Shown piece after piece: positions 8,651 to 16,056 of a stretch of 32,024 bases of DNA. The translations under genes and the position numbers were made by a program. Origin of the DNA: Planctomycetaceae bacterium (GTDB taxonomy: Bacteria > Planctomycetota > Planctomycetia > Pirellulales > Pirellulaceae); contig SKKK01000592.1 of assembly GCA_007121535.1 (NCBI GenBank), positions 1-32,024 on the forward strand, written 5' to 3'. The notes under the pieces are model-generated. The model was not told where the DNA came from. It saw nothing but the letters and a program-made list of their open reading frames with translations, and made no database searches. Numbering within the stretch: the stretch's first letter is position 1; every line of letters begins with the position of its first letter.

Positions 8651-9205
8651 TTATGGAGTTGCTGGCATGTACCCTGGCAGGGGCAGTACTGCGGGCGGAG
8701 TAGAGGTGATCGAGCCCGGAGCGGCAGGGGGTTGCCGCTGGGTCGTTTGGGGCAAAGCGGGCGAAAATCCGTAGCTGGCGTTGGTTCGCAACTCTTGGGC
8801 TCTTTCCAAAAGCCGATCGGCTGGTAGAATCTGCATGGGTTCCATTTGAAAATCCAGCACGTGTTCGTCCCGATGTTCCCATGGTGACAGGGTTTCGCTG
8901 ACAAATTCCAGCACGGGGAACTGGTACCATGGCGGGAAGAATGCCTGTTTGACTGTCAGCGTTTCATACCCGTCCTTGATCAACTGGACCTTTCTCGTTC
9001 CATAATAGGTGAATTCGACCGAGACTGGCGTCATCCCAATCTCCTGGTCATCGACATAGACGGTCGCTCCCGCTGGCTGGCTGCGGATCAACATCCGTCG
9101 CCTGACACAACCCGGCGCGACCATTGCCATCATCAGCATCAGGCAAATCAGCGGACGGAGTCGTCGCGGAGAACGGGTTTGGGTTATCGAACGAATGGAA
9201 ACCAC
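8651..9205 (-). CDS. PEGA domain lipoprotein
   Basis: 184 aa from the GTG at 9205. A lipoprotein signal (RRLRPLICLMLMMAMVAPGC) ends in a lipobox with C33. A PEGA domain follows directly: LIRSQPAGATVYVDDQEIGMTPVSVEFTYYGTRKVQLIKDGYE, where GATVYVD.. ..G.TP is the diagnostic part. The C-terminus is proline- and glutamine-rich and probably disordered. PEGA domains are small beta domains found in surface proteins and generally assigned a binding role. The start is uncertain: GTG 9205 fits the signal peptide best, while GTG 9226 and ATG 9280 are also in frame and no site has a good Shine-Dalgarno. It is transcribed away from the phosphatase gene. Confidence 0.8.
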   Translation of the reverse strand: MVSIRSITQTRSPRRLRPLICLMLMMAMVAPGCVRRRMLIRSQPAGATVYVDDQEIGMTPVSVEFTYYGTRKVQLIKDGYETLTVKQAFFPPWYQFPVLEFVSETLSPWEHRDEHVLDFQMEPMQILPADRLLERAQELRTNASYGFSPALPQTTQRQPPAAPGSITSTPPAVLPLPGYMPATP

Positions 9206-9448
9206 CGCGTCAATATACCGGTACACTAGAGAAGAGGGGTAAGATTCATCGCCTTGGCACTCGGCGTTTTTCTTTCGCATCCCACCTGGGACGTGCGGGG
9301 GAGTATAATGGTGAATTGGTTCGCAGGCCAGATCATTTTTGGCGGACATTTGCCCGGTTTTTGTGGCGACTTGGGACGAGATCGTGCTGGCCGTGAATTC
9401 GGGGTCGAAGCCACGAGATGTGACCCGAAACTATGAAGTGACCAGCCC

Positions 9449-10735
9449 ATGAGCAAGGCTCAGCCGAAGTTTGTGACCAGTTTCCATTGGACTTCCCGCA
9501 GCGACGTGGGTATGCGGCGAGCGAACAATCAGGATTCGTGTAAGATCGTCCTGGCCGAAGACGAATCGTCCTGGCAGCAGCGCGGACACCTGCTGATCGT
9601 CGCCGATGGGATGGGGGCACATGCCGCGGGTGAACTGGCAAGCAAATTGGCAGTCAAAACGATACCGCATTTATACTATCATGATCGGGAACTAGCTCCC
9701 CGGGATGCGCTTCGTTCTGCGCTTACCCAAGCCAACGTCGAGATTCATCGCCGGGGGACAGCGAACCCAGACTTTCAGGGTATGGGAACTACTGCTAGTG
9801 TGCTTGCCTTGCTTCCACAAGGCGCCTTCGTGGGGCACGTGGGGGATAGCCGCGTTTATCGGCTGAGGAAAGGGCGTTTGGAGCAGTTGACGTTCGATCA
9901 CAGTCTACTTTGGGAAGTGCGGCGAAGTCATCGAATCAATGAGGATTCAGACTTTGCCAAGATGATCCCCAAGAACGTGATCACTCGGTCGCTGGGCCCC
10001 AACAGCCAGGTAGAGGTGGATATCGAGGGGCCATTCCCCCTTCAAAAGGGTGATCAGTTTCTGATTTGCAGCGATGGATTGACGGGCCAAATTCCGGATG
10101 AAGAATTGGCCGAGTTGATGCATGAGCTTGACCCGGAAGAGGGTGCTCAGTTGTTGGTCGATCTGGCCAATCTTCGCGGCGGGCCTGACAACATCACGTT
10201 GATCCTGGTGCAGCTACTGGACGACCGGATTCTGTCCGAAGACCACGGGACATCGTCGATCCAACGATCCCCTAGATCGGATGGTCTATCTTGGATGGCG
10301 ACCGTAGCAGCCCCGATCGCTGGCGTTTGCTTGTTGTTCGGGGTTCTGCTGCTGTTTGCGGGGCAAACGGTTGTCGCCGGGATTTTGACGGCGGCAGGAG
10401 TCTCTGTGCTAATCGGTGCCGTAATCGGTTGGTTTCGTCGGCGGATGATCGCCCAAGGACATGAAGCGGACGGGGAAGGGAATGCTGGGCAGGCGCCCTA
10501 CGCGGTCTGTCGGTGCGATCACGACGGCATGATGGCAGAGACCTTGTCCCGTACCTTGGACGAGTTGCGTCAGGCGGCGCGGGACGAAAACTGGAACGTG
10601 TCGTGGCAGGACATCGACACGTTGCGCGATACAGCCGCCAAGATGACCGAGGCACGCCAGTACCCGGATGCGATACGGCAATACGCCAAGGCGATCCGCC
10701 AGATGATGCAGCAGCTTCGTAAGCAGTCGCATTGA
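9449..10735 (+). CDS. PP2C-family serine/threonine phosphatase with two C-terminal membrane helices
   Basis: 428 aa. Residues 10-257 form a complete bacterial PPM/PP2C domain: RRANNQD (23-29), VADGMGAHAAGE (51-62), GHVGDSRVYRL (129-139), ICSDGLTG (206-213) and GGPDNIT (244-250). These aspartates bind the two metals of the active site, so it should dephosphorylate Ser/Thr phosphoproteins, as Stp-type enzymes do opposite Hanks kinases. Two hydrophobic helices (about 282-304 and 306-328) anchor it in the membrane. The cytosolic tail of about 100 residues is helical and TPR-like (TEARQYPDAIRQYAKAIRQMMQQL). No kinase gene is in the window. The start ATG has a weak ribosome-binding site; a TATAAT at 9304-9309 may be the -10 element. 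Confidence 0.9.
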   Translation: MSKAQPKFVTSFHWTSRSDVGMRRANNQDSCKIVLAEDESSWQQRGHLLIVADGMGAHAAGELASKLAVKTIPHLYYHDRELAPRDALRSALTQANVEIHRRGTANPDFQGMGTTASVLALLPQGAFVGHVGDSRVYRLRKGRLEQLTFDHSLLWEVRRSHRINEDSDFAKMIPKNVITRSLGPNSQVEVDIEGPFPLQKGDQFLICSDGLTGQIPDEELAELMHELDPEEGAQLLVDLANLRGGPDNITLILVQLLDDRILSEDHGTSSIQRSPRSDGLSWMATVAAPIAGVCLLFGVLLLFAGQTVVAGILTAAGVSVLIGAVIGWFRRRMIAQGHEADGEGNAGQAPYAVCRCDHDGMMAETLSRTLDELRQAARDENWNVSWQDIDTLRDTAAKMTEARQYPDAIRQYAKAIRQMMQQLRKQSH

Positions 10736-10823
10736 CGGGCAACGCGGCACAAGGTCCATTGCCCAAGCTGCGTCCGATGCGCGTCATGGAATCACCCGAC
10801 AGACCGTTTTTTTGCGTCGGGCG

Positions 10824-10852
10824 TTGACACTGGATGGCTGACTGTTTATCTT
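10824..10852 (+). promoter_or_regulatory. Predicted sigma70-type promoter of the cimA-valS operon
   Basis: A perfect TTGACA (10824-10829) and TATCTT (10847-10852) are separated by exactly 17 bases. A start near 10859 would put the leader peptide about 26 bases into the transcript. Confidence 0.7.
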
Positions 10853-10884
10853 CTAGCGGTTGTTTTTCCCCAGAAGGGTTTCCC

Positions 10885-10965
10885 ATGCGAAGTGCCGCTA
10901 CGACATCCCGACGATGCCTTTGCGTCTTAGTCGACGCAGTGGTCATTCGTATTGTGATTCGTTGA
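10885..10965 (+). CDS. Branched-chain amino-acid leader peptide (26 aa)
   Basis: ATG 10885 is preceded by AGAAGGG with a 6-base gap, a good ribosome-binding site. The 26-residue product ends in the run VLVDAVVIRIVIR: 9 of residues 14-25 are Val, Leu or Ile, with another Leu at 12. The TGA at 10963-10965 lies about 50 bases before the terminator stem. This composition and position match the leader peptides of enterobacterial ilv operons, where ribosome stalling at scarce aminoacyl-tRNAs prevents termination. The downstream genes make an isoleucine precursor and charge tRNA(Val), which fits exactly. It is too short to be a functional protein itself. Confidence 0.8.
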   Translation: MRSAATTSRRCLCVLVDAVVIRIVIR

Positions 10966-11013
10966 AGGCATTGGCCCCGGGGGAAACCTTGATCGCAAGC
11001 GACCGAGAACAAG

Positions 11014-11049
11014 CCCTGAGGCCCGGCAGGAAGGTCTCAGGGTTTTTTT
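11014..11049 (+). terminator. Intrinsic terminator inside the cimA leader
   Basis: A 10-bp stem (CCCTGAGGCC 11014-11023 with GGTCTCAGGG 11033-11042, one G-U pair) closes a 9-base loop and is followed by seven T (11043-11049). It lies 23 bases before the cimA start, so it can only act as a regulated stop. Confidence 0.9.
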
Positions 11050-11072
11050 GTGGTTTCTTGCAGGTAGCTACG

Positions 11073-12704
11073 ATGCGAACAGTCCAGATTTACGATACGA
11101 CGCTCCGTGATGGCACCCAAGGCGAGGGGGTCAGTCTTTCCTTGTATGACAAGCTGCAGATCACGCAGCGTTTGGATGAGATCGGAGTCGATTTTATCGA
11201 AGGCGGTTACCCGTTGTCCAACGAGAAGGACGTCGAGTATTTCGAACGGGTGCGGCAAATGGATCTGCGCCACGCCAAGATCTGTGCTTTTGGGATGACG
11301 CGTCGTCGAGGCATCTCGGCGCGTGAAGACGGGGGGCTTCAAGCGTTGTTAGCAGCCGAAACGCCCGTCTGCACCATCGTGGGCAAGACCTGGGATTTCC
11401 AAGTCAAAGACGTGCTGCGCGTGTCGTTGGACGAGAATCTGGATATGATCGCCGATTCGATTCGGCTGTTGACCGGCGCCGGCCGCCAGGTTTTTTACGA
11501 TGCCGAGCACTTCTTCGATGGCTGGAAAGCCAATCCTGACTATTCGGCCAGGACGATTCGGGCGGCTGCCGAAGCCGGTGCGACGTTAGTGGTGCTGTGT
11601 GACACCAATGGCGGAAGTTTACCCGAAGAAATCGATCGGATGACTCGCCAAGCGATCGAGACACTCGCTGCCCTGAACGTACCAGTAGGCATCCACTGTC
11701 ACAATGACGGGGAATTGGCCGTTGCCAATTCGCTGGCGGCGGTCGACGCGGGCGCGGTGCAAGTCCAAGGGACGATCAATGGGTTGGGCGAACGTTGTGG
11801 TAATGCCGATCTGATCTCGGTCATCTCCAATCTGGCGCTGAAGAAGAAGGGTTATCAAGTCTTGGATGACGCCGGCTTGCAGCACCTGACGCAGGTATCG
11901 CGTTACATCTATGAAACAGCGAACCTGAATTTGCGGAACAATCAGCCGTTCGTCGGGCTCAGCGCTTTTGCTCACAAAGGTGGCATGCACGTTCATGCCG
12001 TGCATCGTGCTTCGTCTTCCTACGAACACATCGATCCGGCGGTGGTAGGCAACGAGCGGCGTTTTCTCGTCAGCGAACTGTCCGGCCGTTCCAACATCGT
12101 GGCCATGACCGTCAAGCACAACGTGCGGCAAGACCGCGAACTGATGGACCGCATTCTGGCGGAAGTCGTACGCTTGGAGAACCGCGGGTATCAATTCGAA
12201 GCGGCCGAGGCCTCGTTCGATCTGTTGGTCAAGAGGTGCACCGGCACCTTTGTGCCTCATTTTGAATTATTGAAATACCATGTCGAGGTGATAGCCGACT
12301 CGGGCCGCGAGGTATTGACCGAGGCGACGGTCAAATTGCGAGTGGGCGAGGAAACTCGGCACGACGTGGCCGAGGGGGACGGCCCGGTCAACGCACTGGA
12401 CGCCGCCCTGCGAAAAGCACTCAACGGACGTTACCCGAACCTGAACCAGATGCATCTGATGGATTACAAGGTGCGCGTGGTCAATTCGGAAGCGGGCACG
12501 GCAGCCCGCATCCGCGTGTTCATCGAGAGCCGCGACGACCACGACCTCTGGGGAACGGTCGGCGTCAGTGAGAATATCATCGAGGCCAGTTGGTTGGCGC
12601 TGGTCGATGCGATCGAGTACAAACTGTACAAAGATCACGTTCCGCCGCCCAGCCCGAGCGTTCAAGAGTCGCCATCCTCCGCCGGTATCGCCAACGAAAC
12701 TTGA
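11073..12704 (+). CDS. cimA: (R)-citramalate synthase
   Basis: 543 aa. It condenses pyruvate with acetyl-CoA to (R)-citramalate, the threonine-independent entry to isoleucine synthesis. The TIM-barrel domain opens with YDTTLRDGTQGEG (residues 7-19, metal and substrate binding) and contains GIHCHNDGELAVANS with the H208/H210 metal ligands, then GTINGLGERCGNADL. After a linker, residues from about 395 form a LeuA-type regulatory domain (LLKYHVEVIADSG, EATVKLRVG), which in relatives binds the feedback inhibitor. Size and NGLGERCGNADL fit the CimA branch rather than LeuA, though 2-isopropylmalate or homocitrate synthase are the alternatives. Start: ATG 11073 begins the conserved MRTVQIYDTTLRDG; the in-frame extension to 10860 crosses the terminator. 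It precedes valS by 18 bases. Confidence 0.9.
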   Translation: MRTVQIYDTTLRDGTQGEGVSLSLYDKLQITQRLDEIGVDFIEGGYPLSNEKDVEYFERVRQMDLRHAKICAFGMTRRRGISAREDGGLQALLAAETPVCTIVGKTWDFQVKDVLRVSLDENLDMIADSIRLLTGAGRQVFYDAEHFFDGWKANPDYSARTIRAAAEAGATLVVLCDTNGGSLPEEIDRMTRQAIETLAALNVPVGIHCHNDGELAVANSLAAVDAGAVQVQGTINGLGERCGNADLISVISNLALKKKGYQVLDDAGLQHLTQVSRYIYETANLNLRNNQPFVGLSAFAHKGGMHVHAVHRASSSYEHIDPAVVGNERRFLVSELSGRSNIVAMTVKHNVRQDRELMDRILAEVVRLENRGYQFEAAEASFDLLVKRCTGTFVPHFELLKYHVEVIADSGREVLTEATVKLRVGEETRHDVAEGDGPVNALDAALRKALNGRYPNLNQMHLMDYKVRVVNSEAGTAARIRVFIESRDDHDLWGTVGVSENIIEASWLALVDAIEYKLYKDHVPPPSPSVQESPSSAGIANET

Positions 12705-12722
12705 AAACGGATCATCCCAACC

Positions 12723-15700
12723 ATGCCGAACACGTTCACTTCCGAATCCCTGCCGAATCGTTTCGACTACCACGAAGCTCGCCAACGTCTGTACGCCTGG
12801 TGGGAGGAACAAGGGTACTTTCATGCCCGCCCGAACAGCGGACGTGAACCGTTCGTGATCGTGATCCCGCCGCCCAATGTCACCGGGGCTCTGCATCTGG
12901 GACATGCGCTGAACAACTCGCTGCAGGACATCCTGATCCGCATGAAGCGGATGCAGGGATACGAGACGCTGTGGATGCCGGGCACCGACCATGCGGGCAT
13001 CGCAACGCAAGCGGTGGTCGAGCGTCGATTGAAAGAAGAAGAGAATAAGACCCGGCACGACCTGGGCCGCGAACAATTGGTCGAAAGAATCTGGCAGTGG
13101 AAGTCGCAGTACGAGTCGCGAATCCTGAGCCAGTTGAAGCAGATGGGCTGCAGTTGCGATTGGCAGCGCACGCGATTCACGCTGGACGATGTCTGCGCTC
13201 GCGCGGTCCGCAGCACGTTCTTCGACCTGTTCTGCAAGGGTTTGATCTATCGCGGCAAGCGGCTAGTGAACTGGGATACGTTCCTGCAGACGGCGGTCAG
13301 TGACGACGAGGTGTTTCACGAGGAAGTAAAAGGCAACTTTTGGCACTTCCGGTACCCGATCATCGATCCGCAGCCCGGCGAACCGACGCACGTCACGATT
13401 GCGACCACGCGTCCCGAAACGATGCTGGGCGATACGGCCGTGGCCGTTCACCCCGATCCGGCCGCTGCGCTGGAGCAGAGCGAACGGCTGCTGATCGACA
13501 AAAGGGAGAAAGCCCCCGCGCGCGAACGTGACGAGATCCAGCAGCAGATCGACCAGATCCGCCAACGCCGCCAACAGATCCTTCCGGAACTCGAGAAGCT
13601 GCGCGATATGGCTCGCGACGGACGCCGCCTGCTGCTGCCCTTGTTGAATCGCGAGATCCCGCTGGTCATGGACCCTTGGGCCAAGCCTGAATTGGGCAGC
13701 GGTTGCGTGAAGATCACTCCGGCCCACGACGCGAACGACTACGAGGTGGGACGTCGTCAGGATCTGCCGATGATCAACATCCTGAATCCCGACGGGACGT
13801 TGAACGCGAATGCGGGTCCGTATGAAGGGCAGAGTATCCCGGCGGCACGCAAGCAAGTCGTAGCGGATCTCCAGGCAGCCGGGCTGGTGGCGGAAATCGA
13901 AGATCGCTTGATCGATCTGGCTCATTCCGATCGCAGCAAGACGCCGATCGAGCCGTACCTGGCCGACCAGTGGTTCGTCAAGATGGACCAGCTTGCCCAA
14001 TCGGCCATGGACGCCGTCCGGGACGGTCGCGTGCGAATTCTGCCTTCGCGGTACACCAAGGGCTACTTGGATTGGCTCGGCGAAAAACGCGATTGGCCGG
14101 TCAGCCGTCAGTTGTGGTGGGGACACCAGATCCCGGTGTGGTCGACCACCGTGCCCTCGGATCAATGGAATGATTTGCGCGATCGCATCGGCATTCCGGA
14201 AGCGGTGAACGCAGACGGTCTGTTTCAACTCGTGGATCAACCCTTTGTGGCGGGCCAGATCAGCGAAGGGCCGAATCCGGACGAGATCACGGTTTACCTG
14301 TGCGTCGCTCCGGGGCACGAATCCTTGGAGCGGCAATTGGAACAGGCCGGGTTGCAGCAGGAGCAAGACGTGCTGGACACCTGGTTCAGCTCGGCTTTGT
14401 GGCCCCATTCGACGATGGGTTGGCCCGAACGGACGGATGAATTGGAACGCTTCTATCCGACCAGTGTGCTGATCACCAGCCGCGACATCATTACCCTGTG
14501 GGTGGCTCGCATGGTGCTGATGGGCTTGAACAACATGGGCCAGGTGCCGTTCCGGGACGTATTCATCCATCCGAAGATCCTGGATGGTTACGGTGAAACG
14601 ATGTCCAAAAGCAAGGGCAACGGCATCGATCCGCTGGACGTGATCGATAAATTCGGCGCCGACGCTCTGCGTTTCGGCATGGCCCAACTGGCGACGCCGA
14701 CCCAGGACGTGCGGTTGCCGGTCCAGTTCGAATGTCCTCATTGCGACGCGTTGATCGACCAGACCAAGAAGAATCGCGAATTGGCTCGCATCCGCTGCCC
14801 GAAATGCGGCAATGAGTTCGGGACGCAGTGGGCGCGCAGCGAGGCCGATCGTGCTTTGCCTCGCGGCGCGGCGGTCAGCGAGCGCTTCGAAGTGGCTCGG
14901 AATTTCTGCAATAAGTTGTGGAACGCGTCCCGCTTTGCCCTGCTGCACCTGAACGGGTATCAGAGCGGGCCGGTTGTCGAAACGGACCTGGCAATCGAAG
15001 ATCGTTGGATTCTGAGTCGTTTGGCGACGGTGACGCAGCAGGTGACCGAAGCGTTGGAGGGCTATCGTTATGCGGATGCCGCTCGCTACCTGTACGATTT
15101 CGCGTGGGACGAATTTTGCAGCTTCTACGTGGAAATGCTGAAGAGCCGTTTCCAAGACGAGCGCCAGCGGCCTGCGGCCCAACGCATCCTGGCTCATACT
15201 CTGGACGTGCTGCTGCGTTTGCTGCACCCGATGATCCCGTTCATCACAGAGGAAGTCTGGCAGTTGCTGGGACGGGTTGCGGCGGAGCGGGGGCTGACCG
15301 AGCCCACAGCGGCCAGCCCCAGCATCATGATCGCCGATTGGCCGGTCGCCGACGCGTCGCAGCAGGATGCAGAGATCGAAGAGCGTTTCGCCAGTTTTCA
15401 AGCGGTGTTGGGCGCTCTGCGCGAGATCCGCAGCCGTCAAAACATCCCCCCGAAGACGCCGGTCGATTTCAGCGTCCGATGCGATTTGCAGACCAGCCAA
15501 TCGTTACAGCCCATGGCGGGCTACTTCGCCTCGATGGCCAACGCAACCGCCATCGCCTGGGGTGTCGACGTGCAGCCGCCGCCGACGCACGCGGCCATCA
15601 GCTTGCCGAAAGCGGAAGTCTTCGTCGATCTGCAAAACTTCATCGATGTTGATGCCGAGATCGCTCGCAACGAAAAGCTGCTCGAAAAATTGGCCGGGCA

Positions 15701-15872
15701 GATCCAAGGCAAACAGACGAAACTGGCCAACGCCAATTTCGTCGACCGTGCCCCACCCGACGTCGTCAGTCGGGAACGCGAAAGCCTGCAACAACTGCAG
15801 CAACAACTCGGCGCCGTCGAGACCACACTGGCCAAACTGCAGTCGGGGTCGGGGTCAGGTCTTGACATTTAA
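12723..15872 (+). CDS. valS: Valyl-tRNA synthetase
   Basis: 1049 aa, somewhat long for the family. Class I signatures are present: HIGH as HLGH (58-61, in PPPNVTGALHLGHALN) and KMSKS as TMSKS (626-630, in GETMSKSKGNG). The editing domain has the threonine-rich TTRPETMLGDTAVAVHP and GSGCVKITPAHDANDYEVG. The anticodon-binding region begins NFCNKLWNASRFAL, and the C-terminus ends in the coiled-coil arm usual for ValRS. Two insertions stand out. One is a charged helical segment of about 50 residues in the editing domain (about 245-297). The other is a zinc-ribbon-like block with C671-x2-C674 and C692-x2-C695 after KMSKS. The final residues and the stop codon come from an intergenic repeat. Co-transcribed with cimA. 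Confidence 0.96.
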   Translation: MPNTFTSESLPNRFDYHEARQRLYAWWEEQGYFHARPNSGREPFVIVIPPPNVTGALHLGHALNNSLQDILIRMKRMQGYETLWMPGTDHAGIATQAVVERRLKEEENKTRHDLGREQLVERIWQWKSQYESRILSQLKQMGCSCDWQRTRFTLDDVCARAVRSTFFDLFCKGLIYRGKRLVNWDTFLQTAVSDDEVFHEEVKGNFWHFRYPIIDPQPGEPTHVTIATTRPETMLGDTAVAVHPDPAAALEQSERLLIDKREKAPARERDEIQQQIDQIRQRRQQILPELEKLRDMARDGRRLLLPLLNREIPLVMDPWAKPELGSGCVKITPAHDANDYEVGRRQDLPMINILNPDGTLNANAGPYEGQSIPAARKQVVADLQAAGLVAEIEDRLIDLAHSDRSKTPIEPYLADQWFVKMDQLAQSAMDAVRDGRVRILPSRYTKGYLDWLGEKRDWPVSRQLWWGHQIPVWSTTVPSDQWNDLRDRIGIPEAVNADGLFQLVDQPFVAGQISEGPNPDEITVYLCVAPGHESLERQLEQAGLQQEQDVLDTWFSSALWPHSTMGWPERTDELERFYPTSVLITSRDIITLWVARMVLMGLNNMGQVPFRDVFIHPKILDGYGETMSKSKGNGIDPLDVIDKFGADALRFGMAQLATPTQDVRLPVQFECPHCDALIDQTKKNRELARIRCPKCGNEFGTQWARSEADRALPRGAAVSERFEVARNFCNKLWNASRFALLHLNGYQSGPVVETDLAIEDRWILSRLATVTQQVTEALEGYRYADAARYLYDFAWDEFCSFYVEMLKSRFQDERQRPAAQRILAHTLDVLLRLLHPMIPFITEEVWQLLGRVAAERGLTEPTAASPSIMIADWPVADASQQDAEIEERFASFQAVLGALREIRSRQNIPPKTPVDFSVRCDLQTSQSLQPMAGYFASMANATAIAWGVDVQPPPTHAAISLPKAEVFVDLQNFIDVDAEIARNEKLLEKLAGQIQGKQTKLANANFVDRAPPDVVSRERESLQQLQQQLGAVETTLAKLQSGSGSGLDI

Positions 15873-15962
15873 CTTTTTCGGCAGAGAAACTCGCCACAAA
15901 GCTGAATGTCAAGACCCGACTGTAGATGCACGACAAAAAGTTAAATGTCAAGACCTGACCCC
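15851..15962. repeat. Perfect 28-bp inverted repeat (dispersed-repeat/MITE-like), overlapping the valS stop
   Basis: The arm at 15851-15878 (beginning GGGGTCAGGTCTTGACATTT) is the exact reverse complement of 15935-15962. The spacer of 56 bases holds a third, degenerate copy (AATGTCAAGACCCGACT, 15905-15921). The TAA of valS lies inside the left arm. The RNA hairpin would be very stable and may end transcription of the valS operon, although there is no T-tract in the usual place. Confidence 0.9.
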
Positions 15963-16056
15963 TATTGCTATTGCTCGTAGGGTCTGGGAACCCGAAGTGG
16001 AACCTGGTATTGTAGAAGGTCAGATGAGATGCCTGATTTTCCAAGGAGTACCTGAT

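Larger units (their letters stand above)
10859..11049 (+). promoter_or_regulatory. Transcription attenuator (leader RNA) of cimA-valS
   Basis: The leader of about 190 bases runs from the predicted start to an intrinsic terminator and holds a short open reading frame rich in Val, Leu and Ile codons. Mutually nested helices are visible: 10875-10884 with 10981-10990 (10 bp, covering the leader's own Shine-Dalgarno); ATGCCTT 10914-10920 with AAGGCAT 10965-10971; and TGCGTC 10921-10926 with GACGCA 10933-10938. The last two lie within or at the end of the leader reading frame, where a stalled ribosome would open them. The exact antiterminator is not resolved: only ACCTT 10986-10990 against AAGGT 11031-11035 was found. 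Confidence 0.7.

Noticed and set aside
10795-10821. CCCGAC/GTCGGG hairpin with a T run as terminator of the phosphatase gene
   Set aside because: The T run lies in the loop rather than after the stem and the stem is only 6 bp.
10859-11049. Leader RNA as an SRP (4.5S), 6S or other housekeeping RNA
   Set aside because: The SRP tetraloop/asymmetric-loop motif is absent and the BCAA-rich short frame with a terminator explains the region better.
10860-11072. In-frame N-terminal extension of cimA by 71 codons
   Set aside because: It would translate across the leader and the terminator hairpin; conserved homology begins at MRTVQIYDTTLRDG.
13263-15500. 745-codon open frame on the minus strand inside valS
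   Set aside because: Shadow of valS: composition reflects complementary GC-rich codons, with no motif or ribosome-binding site.
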